64,000 nt of DNA from Girardinichthys multiradiatus (GCF_021462225.1 NC_061816.1:2329731-2393730), one strand, 5' to 3'; shown: positions 33,560 through 44,830, counted from the stretch's first letter. The notes: generated by a model from the sequence alone, not told the origin. Translations and numbers: made by a program.

Positions 33560-33770
33560 AAAGTCAAATTTAAACCCCCACATGATAACTCACAGGGGAA
33601 CTAAACCCCCAAGCTGTGATGCTTGTGGTAAATATTTTGCCTTTAACCCATCTTCAAAATAACTCATAAGAACAGACAATGGAGAGAAACCTTTTGAATG
33701 TGATGAATGTGGTAAAAACTTAACCTTTTATGTCAGGTCTAAACCAGCACACTAGAATTTACAGAAACAT
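33560..33770 (+). pseudogene. Decayed fingers beyond the stop of gene 1
   Basis: Continuing past the stop, KSNLNPHMITH, SCDACGKYFAF and EKPFECDECGKN are readable in pieces, with stops and shifts between. The same remnants follow gene 2 at 62765-62945, so the array was shortened before the duplication. Confidence 0.7.
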
Positions 33771-33814
33771 AAGCTCATTGCTGGTTATGATTGTGGACAA
33801 GATTTAAACATAAT

Positions 33815-33945
33815 TTATGCCCCTAATCATATCAGTGTGTGAATGTGTGTATGAATAGGTGGATGACTGATTGTAGCGTAAAGCGCTTTGGGGTCCTCGG
33901 ACTTGATAAAGTGCTATACGAGTGCAGGCCATTTACCAAATAGCA
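33815..33945 (+). repeat. Interspersed tail repeat
   Basis: GTAAAGCGCTTTGGGGTCCT followed by GTGCAGGCCATTTACCA, family of 16425-16520. The ortholog-like copy is at 63005-63125, so this insertion predates the duplication. Confidence 0.7.
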
Positions 33946-35000
33946 GCAACAAACATCCAGCCTGAAGTTATGGATAGCTTTGTCCGTTCATAGCTTTTCT
34001 TATCTACTCTGGTCTCCTTAGTCGGTATTGTTTTTGGCCTGCTTATAGAGGGGCGAGGGGCCAGTCCCCTCTGGCGTGGGCTACTTCATTTGGTCTGTCC
34101 CAGCTTTCTCGGCTGTGGTTGCTGTTGTTGTATTTGCAAAATGTCTTGGTGGACACACAAATGTCCTCACCAAAACTGGTTTATGATGTCATTGTGTCAA
34201 TGAGTTTGTTGAGGTCAGTGGCTGCAACTTAAAAAAACCCTCCAATCTATGCATTCAAAGCAGGCTGGTACCTTCTGCTTTAATTCCTCTGTCCATTTCC
34301 TTATAGTCCTTACCGCAGGCTTACAAGTTCTTTATTTCTGTGGGTTTGTGTGAGCTGAAGCAGATGGTGTTCAGAGTCCTGAAACTGTTCAGGGCACAGG
34401 GCAGTAGGTATCCTTTCAAACTGTATCAGTGGTCAAGAGTGTTAGCATCTCTGGTTGAGCTCTCTGTATTTAGGAAGTTCATAAGTGAGATTTGCGCTGT
34501 TAAAATATTGGAAAACAATGATGGGGGAGTCTTGGTGTTGGTTCTTCCACATCTGTAATTAGGTCAGTTCGCTAAGGGCGGCAGATCCCAGTTTCTTATG
34601 CTGAGAAAGAGCATCTCGCTTGTTTAGTTCGCCAAGGAGCGGATATTTGCCAGGTAGATAGATGAAAGCAGAGCTTGCAGTCCTGTCAGAGCTTGACAAG
34701 CATAAACTGCACATTTTCCCAGTCTGGTTCTCCAATACTTCCCACAAAGAGCAACTGCGCTTCCAACCAGGATCTAAAAAAAAACTCTGAATGGGTGAAA
34801 ACCGAAGAGCTACTCAGAGAGAACTGACTGATTCTTAGGAGTTGCTGTCTGGTTGGAAGTACCTGTAGCACAACTGCAAAGTACAGTACAAATACAGGGG
34901 GGAAAAAAAGTACAGAGATGTCTATGTATAGCGCCATCTATCTAACTAATTCCACAATGCTCTGGGTTGGGTCCTTGTAGTGCTTCAAGCTTGTTGATCT
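33946..35000. repeat. Paralogous 3' flank of zinc-finger gene 1
   Basis: Matches 63126-64000 along its length with many substitutions; the second copy runs off the window. I see no recognisable gene in it. A 62-codon minus frame at 34559-34747 (SSAFIYLPGKYPLLGELNKR) is partly kept in the other copy, which has its own stops. Confidence 0.65.
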
Positions 35001-36275
35001 TTTTTGCTAGAGATCATACATCTATTGTGGTCGATGAAAAAGATGGATTAAATCCCCGAACACCTGACTCCCCGTCCCCACCAAACCCTCTCCCCTCCTT
35101 TGGTGCAATCACACTGGTTCCTTGTTAGCTCTTTGGGTTGCAGTTTTTGGGTGTTTGAGGTTTTGAGTTGTCCTTGGAAACAACTGTGACTTTGTTATGG
35201 TGATACATTGCATTAAAGTCCACAAGAATATTATCAACCAGAAAACAAGGTCAAAAATCCTAAAGAATAAAAACACTTGTCATGTAATAAGTTGATATCT
35301 TGGGTCATACTATTCTAGAATTTCGTTGAATTATTATAGAGATGTGTTTCATTCTAGAAATCTTTGTTTGTTATGGATCCAATTTAGATTGTATATATTA
35401 TTGTTTGATATATTGTCGCCTCTGGCTGCTCATCTCTCTCACATTGTTGTGCCTCAGCTGGAGATGAAACGTGGACTTAGACCCATCTTTGCTTCTGCTC
35501 ATCAGAATGGTCCACATAAGAGGTTGTGTCTGGGCAAAGAAAATTAGTTTAGGATAAAACAACCTAAATATTGTTAATTTCATGGTGTTTAGCTTTTGTT
35601 TGTGGTGGTATAAGGCAACCTTGTGATGCTAATGTGAACATACCTCTAAGCCTTAAGGCTAGTCTTATTTGTTCTGTGTTGTTTTAAAGTTGAGACAAAC
35701 TTTATTTCAATTGTATGATTAAACACTGGCTGAACAGTAATGGAATTTGCTCGATTTTATCTGTGCTTTTCCTTAATCTCCTTGAACTAACCTGCTAAAA
35801 ATTTGTTTGAATATTGCTTAAAACTTGCTAAAGGCTGTGTCTGCTAGAAGCTAACATGCTAATACCTCTGCTAATACTACACAGTAGAAAGCTTTGTTTA
35901 CAACAGAGCTTGTTTCATTCACTCCGTACTTGTTAGATAACGTGCCGTCAGAGCTTGTATACACATTAAATACCATTAGTACAAATATTAACGTGTGCGT
36001 AAAACTTATACAACTGTCGAATGAGCTACTTTCTTTGTGTTAGGATTTGGTGACCCGGATGTGGTACCACCATATTTCCCTGTTTGTCCATTAGCCGTGC
36101 GCCCCCTGGCATCTTTAAATAAAGGTTTGCGCCACCATTTTAAGCGTTAATAATGCAGTTTAACCATGTGCTGAGGAAGAATTGTATAACATTAAAAATC
36201 AGTTGTCCAAATTGGTTGTTTTCTAATTTGAGAATTCATTCTTTAAAAAAATATTTTATTAAAATAATGTGTAAT
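35001..36275. other. Unassigned sequence at the unit boundary
   Basis: AT-rich, with no supported gene or repeat. The junction between the duplicated units must lie between here and about 37345. Confidence 0.4.
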
Positions 36276-36818
36276 GCCTGGTTCACACTGAAGGGTTTTC
36301 AAATGATCAGCTGATTTTCAAAACCGAAGACCCCATATGTGACGATACAAAATTGTAGGTATAACAGGTACGGTCCTACAACGTGTGGTGTCCAGCCACA
36401 CAGCAAGCACAACACACCACATATGAACAGATTTCACTTACAAACATTCAGATTTCAGACTGGAAATTTCACAAACCCTCTTGAGATCAAATGTGAGTTC
36501 AGAGTAATTCCCTTCCGTGTTTCTCTCACATCACTTTCTGATTGGCTACACGTCACATTCAACAAGGCTGCATGCTCGTATTTCCTCAGGGAATACCCCA
36601 CATAGTAGGAAATCTGGGAAAGACGATCCAACATGTTGAATGTCTCTGATTGGAGTTCGGAGCAGTCCTGACATCCTTCCAAGCAGACTAGATCACTCTT
36701 AACCCACCACACACGGCAGGATTATCTCGTAAAATTATCTTGAGAGCTAGCACCATGATTGGGAATGTCGGAAGATCAGGGTGAAAATCGGCATAAAATC
36801 CTGCCATGTGAACCAGGC
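36276..36818. mobile_element. MITE with GCCTGGTTCACA ends
   Basis: GCCTGGTTCACA at 36276-36287 is repeated inverted at 36807-36818. The interior is non-coding. The outermost flanks do not show a clean target duplication. A truncated relative in the opposite orientation lies at 39300-39467. Confidence 0.7.
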
Positions 36819-37344
36819 ACTACTTACCTTCTGATTTGTGTTGTGACTAGTTGTTTGAACATATACCAATTGTTGTCCTTAATTACTTTTAAAACTAATT
36901 TGATTCCTCAAAATAAATCTTGGTTCTTAAACTTGAATATCAACACTGAACTGTGACATCATTGCATCAATTGTATTGGTCCCCTTTTATCTTTTATTTG
37001 AATATAGTTTCATTAGTTTCTGTATTCCTTTATTTTGTTCGGTAGTTCAGTTGAATAGTTCTAGTCTATTATTTTGTTAATTAAAATATTTTAGCATGGA
37101 GTTTAATTGTTTTTGTTGATAAATTCTTACATTCTGAAGAGACGTTGTTGTGAATTTATTCCATATGTGTGCAGAGTTTGTTGAGGAACAACCAGCCAGT
37201 GGATCCAAAGCTTGGTGATAGTTTGAGTCTTTGTTTTACTGACAGGATGTTTTTAGAAACCAGTTGAAAACCCTTCTGGTTTATCAGGGTTTTATGTTGT
37301 GATTGTATGATGAATATTTTATTTGGTTTATATGGATCCTTAAT

Positions 37345-37990
37345 TTAATTTTACCTGTTTTGTACAGCGCTCTGGGACTGTGTCTAAAATCTGAAGCTGA
37401 CTAATAAACCTTTTTTTACTTTTCTGGCTCTTTAGCAGCAGTTTCTTCACCACATGTGGTCCCAATGTGCACCTCCAGCATCTCACTTTTATCCTACCTG
37501 CTTCATTTATGACAAAGCTGTCATGAAGTCGTACCTATTCTTACTTTAATCATGGTTGTTTTACATTTTTCTTGGCAAATTAATCTTCCTTTAAATGGAA
37601 TTGCTTTAATCTTTTTTGACTCCTATATGATTTAGTTTAGTCTTACTGCAGTATCTTTGTTTTTTTGTCTTGGTTTTAAAAGGAGCTATAAAAGCAAGGT
37701 TGAATTTAATTAAACTTATAATCAGAAAATATATGAATGAATGTTTATGGAGCTTTAACTGCAAGTGATGCAGTTGTACATAAAATCATCGATTTTAATT
37801 GAGGCATGAGTGTGTGTGTCTGTACGGTTGTTTTTCTACCAGGTGCTTCCCCATGCCATCCCATTAATTTCTATAACAATCATACAATTATTAATATAAA
37901 GATAAGATCAACTTTATCATCCCCCTAGGTTGAAAATAAATAGTTTCAGCAGCAGGACACATTAAAAGTGCACCTTAAGCACATGTCAGA
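37345..37990 (+). repeat. Paralogous block B (upstream of unit 2)
   Basis: Counterpart of 13237-13610 and 15490-15590, with the same order of landmarks. Here the two parts are closer together because the Tc1-like element of copy A is absent. Confidence 0.65.
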
Positions 37991-38760
37991 ATCAGCTTTA
38001 TTGCCAGGTTTGTGCGCACAAACAAGGAATTTGACATCGGAACACTTTGCTCTCAGTGAAGATTTTTATTTTTGTCAATATCAATAGAAATAATATCTTT
38101 TTAAATGTACATATAAACACGACAGACTTTACAAGAGAAGATAATGTGGGATCAGTCCAGGTATGCATGGTGTTGTTCTGGAGCTCTGGCTGTCAAGTGT
38201 TCATCAGAGAAACAACCAGGGGGAAGAAACTGTCTCTGTGGTGGCTGGTTTTAGCAGACAGCGCTGTGTGGCGCCACCTGAAGGTAGAAGCCTAAACAGT
38301 TTGTGTCCAGGTTTGTGTGTGGGGTCTGCAGAGATTTTAGCTGGATAGAGGGAAGGTCAGCGCTGCTGATTCTCTCTGCAGACCTGAATGTTGGTTGCAG
38401 TCTAAACCTGTCCTGTTTTGCGGATGAGCCAAACCACACTGAGATGGATGAAGACACGACAGACTGGATGATGGCAGTGTAGAAGATGACCAGCAGCTCC
38501 TGGGAAGGTTGTAGTTCTTGAGTTGCCTCAGGAGGTACAGTCTCTGCTGGGCCTTCTTCTGAACATTGTCTGTGTGTGAGGAAAATCTGAGGTCTCGAGA
38601 AATGGTGGTTCCTAGGAACCGGAAGTGGTCCACAGTAGATGGTGTTGTTGAGGATGGTGGAGGTTGTGTTGACCAGCAGAATCCAGCTAGTGATTGGCAG
38701 CATAACATTATGCAGAAGCTAAGGTAAGATATTAGCAACAGCAACTACACTAACACTGAG
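37985..38760 (-). mobile_element. LINE C-terminus and 3' end (jockey/Rex-like)
   Basis: On the minus strand, 38744-38340 encodes DHFRFLGTTISRDLRFSSHT and KKAQQRLYLLRQLKNYNLP, the thumb region behind a LINE reverse transcriptase. It is followed by a 3' untranslated part ending in AATCAGCTTTATTGCC (reverse of GGCAATAAAGCTGATT). The tail matches 17473-17793 in the opposite orientation. Frames shift several times. Confidence 0.75.
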
Positions 38761-39024
38761 AAAAAAATGTTTTCTGTTACTTTTGAAGATCAATTTGAAG
38801 TTTATAGGACAATGATCAGTTTTCACTGCTGCATATAATTATTACCTTCTTTACTTTCATTGCATTGGGTGAGATGTAATACTGACGCAAACTGATAGGT
38901 GCTAACTCTGACAGGTTCTGAGCCTCATACGTCACTAAATGATCAATGAATACATCAAACACATATTTAACATTAAATTTCAAAATGATAAAATTCATCT
39001 TGAGGTTTCCTTTTCATTTAAACT

Positions 39025-39300
39025 AAGAAAGTGGAGCACATCACCCCAGTTCTAAGGTCCTTCCACTGGCTCCCTTTATTTCAGAGAATAGACTTTAAAA
39101 TACTTCTGTTAGTTTATAAATCACTGAATGACTTAGTGCCAAAATACATTAATGATCTGTTGCTGTTGTATCAACCTTCTAGACCACTCAGGTCTTCTGG
39201 TTCATGTCTACTCTGCATCCCCAGAAACAGAACCAAACCTGGAGAAGCAGCATTCAGTTCTTATGCTCTACTAGTTTGGAACAAACCTTCATTGACGTGC
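39025..39300 (+). mobile_element. LINE reverse-transcriptase C-terminus
   Basis: The + frame reads EHITPVLRSFHWLPLFQRID, then FKILLLVYKSLNDLVPKYIN, then RSSGSCLLCIPRNRTKPGEA, then FSSYALLVWNKP. This is a well-known C-terminal block of fish LINE ORF2. It is cut off at 39300 by a MITE fragment. Confidence 0.8.
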
Positions 39301-39467
39301 TATTTACTCTGAACTCACATTTGATCCTGACAGGTTTTGAGAGATTTCCTGTCTGACATTTGAAAGTCCGTGAGTGAAATCTGCCTATGTGTATTATGTA
39401 TCGTCATGTGTGGGGTCTCTGGTTTTGTAAACCAACCGACAATCTCAAAATTCTGCTGTGTGAACCA
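39300..39467. mobile_element. Truncated MITE related to 36276-36818
   Basis: TGTATCGTCATGTGTGGGGT and the terminal TGTGAACCAGG match the other end of the 36276 element in reverse. The left part is missing. Confidence 0.6.
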
Positions 39468-39589
39468 GGAATTACTCAAAAGTAGCATTAATTGATAATA
39501 TTACTCAAGTAGAGGTAAAAGATATGGTACTGGTAATCCTCTCCTACAAGTGCATTCTCTGAGATGTACCCAAGTAACTGAGTAAATCA

Positions 39590-39615
39590 GAATCAGCTTT
39601 ATTGCCAAGTTCGTA
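39590..39615 (-). repeat. Short LINE tail
   Basis: AATCAGCTTTATTGCCAAGT, the reverse of the GGCAATAAAGC tail seen at 17765 and 19375. Confidence 0.5.
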
Positions 39616-39914
39616 CTAATCGTCCTGAACCTGATCTGCTGATTTGGTTACTTAAATATGAAAAAACTGGAAATGTTTTTGCTTTAACGTACTCTACAGC
39701 TCTTTGTCATATAACTGTGTTTTACAATGAGCTTTTAGAGGTCATATTGGTGTTGAAAATGGCATCAAAGAGAAAATCTTCACCACAATGAAAAATCTCA
39801 TAAATCATAATACAGTCAATCATGAATATAGCTTTTTTTTAAACTCAAAAGTTATTCCTAGGAAATATTTAACATAATTGCAAGACAAGGGCTAAAATAA
39901 AAATGTGGTCTGAC

Positions 39915-40853
39915 CTAAGAATTTATAGTTTACAGTGTGGAATCCCCAGTACCGGAACCATTAACTTGAGTCCTGAATCCTGTAGATTATTGTTACACAG
40001 GTCCAGCTCTCTCATTTGACATGATGGTGACATGAGAACTGAAGACAGGGGGTTAAAACTGTCCCCTTAGAGGTAACAGTTACTCTGTCTGAAAATATGT
40101 AAAAGAAGAACAAGTGGGGCGTGGCGCTAGTGGTGTAGGGGTTAGCGCGCGACCACATATAGAGGCTATAGTCCTCGAATCGGCCGTCCTGGGTTTGAAT
40201 CCCGGATCTGGCAACCTTTGCCAAATGTCTCCCCCTCTCTTTGCCCCTCCTTCCTGTCTGCCTACTATCAAAATTAAAGGCCTCTAGTGCCGAACAAATT
40301 CTTAAAAAAAAAAAAAAGAAGAACAAGTGAAAAACATTGTTTCCAACTGTGATAACCTGAGGGTGACTTGAAACAAATGTCTGGGCCTCCACTGCAGCTG
40401 AAGTACAGTTTGCTAGCAATGAGCAGGTGACCAGAGTCACTGACCTGAGGATTTCCAGTCTACAAGGTGGTCTGTTAAGCCCAAAGGACAGAAGCTTCAC
40501 TCCAGAATCCTGGAGGATGCTGTCACTCAGGTCCAGCTCTCTCACTTGTCATGATGGTGAGCTTAAAACTGAAAAGAAAGCTTCACAGCTTCTCTCTGAA
40601 GGCTTACAGCCCCCTAGTCTGAAGAGACAAAGGTGAGACAACTGCAGTGAATGATTAAATAAACTTGTCTTAATGAATTATACTTACAGAAGGTTGTTTG
40701 AAACTTTGACCACTGGCAGCAGCCTGAGAAGAGCCTCCTTTGAAGCAGAGTATTTCTTCAGCTCAAACATATCCAGATCTTCTCCTAATGAGAGTAAGAT
40801 GAAGCCCAGGGCTGACCACTGAGCAGGAGACAGTTTATCTGTGGAGAGACTTC
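39915..40853 (-). pseudogene. NLR (fish NLR-C/NLRC3-like) pseudogene: linker exon and two LRR exons
   Basis: Three exons can be read on the minus strand. The first (about 40853-40688) encodes KLSPAQWSALGFILLSLGED and the FELKKYSASKEALLRLLPVV block that precedes the LRRs in fish NLR-C proteins, and ends at a GTAAGT donor. The second (40620-40445) encodes one LRR unit, VRELDLSDSILQDSGVKLLS, between an acceptor (TCTTCAG) and a GTCAGT donor. The third (40090-39915) encodes [17 protein letters not shown]. Both LRR exons are 176 bp. A TGA interrupts the second exon before QVREL, and a TAA lies near the end of the third, so this is a dead copy. A SINE sits in the intron between the LRR exons. NLR-C proteins are cytosolic immune sensors; no NACHT exon was found here. 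Confidence 0.85.
40116..40316 (+). mobile_element. tRNA-derived SINE with target duplication
   Basis: An internal pol III promoter is visible: box A-like GTGGTGTAGGGGTTAGCGC near 40129 and box B-like GGGTTTGAATCCCGG at about 40192-40206. A body and an A-rich tail follow. A 15-base duplication, AAAGAAGAACAAGTG, flanks it at about 40101-40115 and 40315-40329. It lies in the intron of the NLR pseudogene. Confidence 0.9.
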
Positions 40854-41060
40854 CTGAACCCAGAGACTGACAACTCTAACCATTATCCATTCCCAGCCAG
40901 CCTTAGTACCGCATAGGCCTGGACTTCATGCATCTAAAACAAGTTTAGCTCCTTTCTGAGAAGACAAAACACTCACTTGAAGTCTCCAAGGTCCTTAGTG
41001 TGAGCCATTTAAAAACCATTAAAGTGACCCTTCTTCAAGCATCAGAGGCTGTAGTCAAGC

Positions 41061-41519
41061 TAGACGGACCAGCCAGCTCTCACACAGTGTTTTTATGGGG
41101 CTGGAGTACTAAACATTAGAACATCTAGGTTTATAACTGCTTTCAGATTAAAAGCATGTATCAGAGAGCAAAAGATATTTTAAAAACTTCAAAACTAACA
41201 TCTATAGCTGTAACTGTGAAAGCTTCATCCACATGAGATATGGATGTTCAAAATTAAAACCCCATAAACATGGGACCCTCTCAAATGTATAATGACCTAA
41301 AAAACTCTGTTATCTCAGGCTCATTGATGTCCAGGTTGGTAGGACACCATGTCAGTGTAAAAGTTTAATCTTCATGTAATATGGAATTTCAAAATGGAAG
41401 CAACACATGTTATCATTTGAATATAAAAACTAATACTGGGATTGTTTAAAGTAAATAGTAAGAAATTTGGTTTGATCATGTCATTTCAGATTATTACCTT
41501 TTGTTAGACGTTTGAAAGT
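41061..41519. other. Unassigned sequence
   Basis: No supported gene, exon or repeat end. Confidence 0.35.
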
Positions 41520-42441
41520 TGAAGAGGCTTTAAAGCCCGGCCAATTCTGGGGTAGCCGGTCTCTGGCACTCGGTGGTTTGGACTGGCCTCCCAAGCGGCC
41601 CCACACCATTCTGGACTGTTTTTGGGATGCCTTGAGATGACGTTGTAAATAAGTGCTATATAATTAAATAAACTGAACTGAAACTATCTCTGTAGTTATG
41701 CTGCTATAGGCTTAGGCTGCTGGAGGACATAATGACCACTTTCAACCTCTTCGCTACATTTACTCACACTACTCTCCAATTTTGCATTATTTGCTGTTAT
41801 TTTAGCTGTTAACTTTATGTTCTCTCTTTTCTCTTCCTAGAAGCTACACCTGGCCTGACTCTGTGTCTACCTGTGACACCTTTCTGGAGATGGGCATCGT
41901 CCGAGCTTCTGCTGGCAACAACTTAATGCTCACCCTCTACAGATGATCCACATGGCCCTGTCTTTTAGTGTTTAACCCTTTATCTCTCCTAGACATGGCT
42001 ACTGGCTGAGCTTCTACTGTGACTAACTCTATGTGCTCTCTTTCAGACTCTATCCTTGAAAACTGTCTCAAAGTTGATATGTTCTTTCTTTCTAGATGAA
42101 ACGACTAAAGGAGCTACATCCACTAACATTTACTTTTCCTTCCCATAGAAAGTACTGCTGGATCAGTGCTTCTGTGTTCTTTTTGTGTCTCTGCTCTGTT
42201 CTCTCAAACCCCCAGTCGGTCGTGCCAGATGGCAGCGACTGTCCACTGTCTCTACATGCTCATGCGGGGGTGTTCCTTAGATAGAAAAACGTTTTATCCA
42301 ATTTGAATAAATAATTTAATCTGACTGCACTGTTCAATTGTTAGGACTAATTGGAATGTATGTACCTGACTTTGTGAAGTGCCTTGAGACAAAATGTGTT
42401 GTGAATTGGATTTATATAAGTAATCTGAATTGAATTGAATT
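41520..42441 (+). mobile_element. LINE 3' untranslated region and tails
   Basis: A first short tail ends at about 41685 (AAATAAACTGAACTG). From 41820 the block matches 5340-6130 in reverse, and the tail (GTGAAGTGCCTTGAGACAAA ... TGAATTGAATTGAATT) ends at 42441. It is 5'-truncated, with no coding part left. Confidence 0.75.
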
Positions 42442-42589
42442 AAGGGAGAGAAAATCAGCAAATAAAGTTGTCATTTTTGTGAGTGGGCATGGCTTCTTTG
42501 ATACCATCAATCAACCATGCTAATATGTTACGGAGTCCTCACCGATGAATCACACAAAATTTGGTGTAGATCCGATGATGTATGAGGTA

Positions 42590-43724
42590 CAAGGGTTGGA
42601 CAATGAAACTGAAACACCTGTCATTTTAGTGTGGGAAGTTTCAAGGCTAAATTGGACCAGCCTGGTAGCCAGTCTTCATTGATTGCACATTGCACCAGTA
42701 AGAGCAGAGTGTGAAGGTTCAATTAGCAGGGTAAGAGCACAGTTTTGCTCAAAATATTGAAATGCACACAACATTATGGGTGACATACCAGAGTTCAAAA
42801 GAGGACAAATTGTTGGTGCACATCTTGCTGGCGCATCTGTGACCAAGACAGCAAGTCTTTGTGATGTATCAAGAGCCACGGTATCCAGGGTAATGTCAGC
42901 AAACCACCAAGAAGGACGAACCACATCCAACAGGATTAACTGTGGACGCAAGAGGAAGCTGTCTGAAAGGGATGTTCGGGTGCTAACCCGGATTGTATCC
43001 AAAAAGCATAAAACCACGGCTGCCCAAATCACGGCAGAATTAAATGTGCACCTCAACTCTCCTGTTTCCACCAGAACTGTCCGTCGGGAGCTCCACAGGG
43101 TCAATATACACGTCCGGGCTGCTATAGCCAAACCTTTGGTCACTCATGCCAATGCCAAACGTTGGTTTCAATGGTGCAAGGAGCGCACATCTTGGGCTGT
43201 GGACAATGTGAAACATGTATTGTTCTCTGATGAGTCCACCTTTACTGTTTTCCCCACATCCGGGAGAGTTACGGTGTGGAGAAGCCCCAAAGAAGCGTAC
43301 CACCCAGACTGTTGCATGCCCAGAGTGAAGCATGGGGGTGGATCAGTGATGGTTTGGGCTGCCATATCATGGCATTCCCTTGGCCCAATACTTGTGCTAG
43401 ATGGACGCGTCACTGCCAAGGACTACCGAACCATTCTTGAGGACCATGTGCATCCAATGGTTCAAACATTGTATCCTGAAGGCGGTGCCGTGTATCAGGA
43501 TGACAATGCACCAATACACACAGCAAGACTGGTGAAAGATTGGTTTGATGAACATGAAAGTGAAGTTGAACATCTCCCATGGCCTGCACAGTCACCAGAT
43601 CTAAATATTATTGAGCCACTTTGGGGTGTTTTGGAGGAGCGAGTCAGGAAACGTTTTCCTCCACCAGTATCACGTAGTGACCTGGCCACTATCCTGCAAG
43701 AAGAATGGCTTAAAAGGATTTGAC
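42590..43724 (+). mobile_element. Tc1-superfamily DD36E element, right end missing
   Basis: The left end CAAGGGTTGGACAATGAAAC follows TA at 42588-42589, and about 185 bp of leader precedes the transposase. After the frame ends at 43723 the sequence changes to unrelated DNA and no inverted right end is found. The element is therefore 3'-truncated by roughly the last transposase codons plus the right repeat. Confidence 0.85.
42776..43723 (+). CDS. Tc1-superfamily transposase, DD36E (315 aa, C-terminus truncated)
   Basis: The frame is uninterrupted from ATG 42776. Residues 5-45 form the first helix-turn-helix (FKRGQIVGAHLAGASVTKTA), then a basic GRKRKLS segment and a second DNA-binding unit to about 115. 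Catalytic residues are D152 (FSDEST), D243 (QDDNAPIHTA) and E280 (DLNIIEPLW). Thirty-six residues lie between the last two, so this is DD36E rather than DD34E. In the published Tc1/mariner classification a DD36E clade named Incomer is described; I recall this from the literature and have not checked it here. The protein stops with EEWLKRI at 43723, some 25-30 residues before the usual end. The catalytic triad is complete, but loss of the C-terminus and of the right element end makes transposition of this copy unlikely. Confidence 0.9.
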   Translation: MGDIPEFKRGQIVGAHLAGASVTKTASLCDVSRATVSRVMSANHQEGRTTSNRINCGRKRKLSERDVRVLTRIVSKKHKTTAAQITAELNVHLNSPVSTRTVRRELHRVNIHVRAAIAKPLVTHANAKRWFQWCKERTSWAVDNVKHVLFSDESTFTVFPTSGRVTVWRSPKEAYHPDCCMPRVKHGGGSVMVWAAISWHSLGPILVLDGRVTAKDYRTILEDHVHPMVQTLYPEGGAVYQDDNAPIHTARLVKDWFDEHESEVEHLPWPAQSPDLNIIEPLWGVLEERVRKRFPPPVSRSDLATILQEEWLKRI

Positions 43725-44059
43725 TATTGAGGAGTGTTCGGGGGCAGATGTGGATAAATACCAGAAGGTTTTGTGTCTCTGCGACTTTCCTTGTAGAAGC
43801 TGTAACAATTTGTTGTTTTATTTCTGTGAGACTATGTCAGGCTCCGCCCCTTCAACATGCTCATGAACTCACAATTTTGTTAACTTTACATTCCCCATCT
43901 GTTCTGCGAAAACTGACCAAATTTCAAACCGATTGATCAAAATCTATAGGAGGAGTTAGATCAAATATAGAAGCAATAAATTGCAAAACTAGGGTCAAAG
44001 CTTCAAATTCAATCCAAAATGGCTGACTTCCTGTTTGTTATAGAACGTGATTGCATCAG
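43725..44059. other. Unassigned sequence
   Basis: Non-coding. CAGGCTCCGCCCCTTCAAC near 43840 resembles old fish repeats, but no copy is found elsewhere in this window. Confidence 0.35.
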
Positions 44060-44830
44060 AGTTTTAGGTAGAAATCCTTCAAGTTATAGACCCATTTCAC
44101 TAACATGTTTAGGTAAGATTATGGAAAGAATGATAACTGACAGGATTACATCTTATGTATAATGTAGAGGATTACTGTCAGCATATCAAAGTGGGTTTAT
44201 AAAAGGAAGAGGTACAATGGACTCTATTGTGTGTTTGGAATCAGATATTAGAAAAGCCCAAATTAATACGGAAGTGGTGGTAGCGGAATTTTTTGATATT
44301 GAAAAAGCATATGATATGGTATGGAAGGATGGATTACTTATAAAACTACATAAAGTGGGACTAACAGGAAGAGCCTAAAATTGGATTTAAAAAATTTATT
44401 AGGTAGAGTTATTCAGGTACAGATGGGCGTAGCAAAGTCAGATAAATATAGAGTAGAAAATGGAACTCCACAGGGCAGTATTATAAGTCCTTTATTATTT
44501 TCGATTATGGTTAATGATATGTTTTCCGGAGTTGATCAGGATATTATGCAATCATTATTTGCTGATGATTGGGCTTTATGGAGAAGGGGAAAAAATTTAA
44601 CATTAGTGTATGAAAAAAATACAAAATGCTATTAAATCTCTGGAGAATTGGGCATATACGTGGGGGGTAAAATTCTCAGTAGATAAAACTAAACCAGTTG
44701 TATTTAGTAGAAAGAAGGTTGAGCAAATTGATTTAAAAATGTATGGAGAAAAAATAGAAAAAGTAAGTAACTTTAGATTTCTTGGAATGTTATTTGACTA
44801 AAAACGTCTTCGGGGTGAACATATAAGATA

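Noticed and set aside
31642..33567. Many minus-strand frames of 60-98 codons opposite the finger array of gene 1 (and likewise 61448-62443 for gene 2)
   Set aside because: They repeat with the 84-bp period of the fingers and read the complement of the conserved linker and ligand codons; they are shadows, not genes.
40129..40206. tRNA gene with box A and box B
   Set aside because: The segment continues into a non-tRNA body with an A-rich tail and is flanked by a 15-base target duplication, so it is a SINE; no clean cloverleaf with a CCA-ready acceptor stem.
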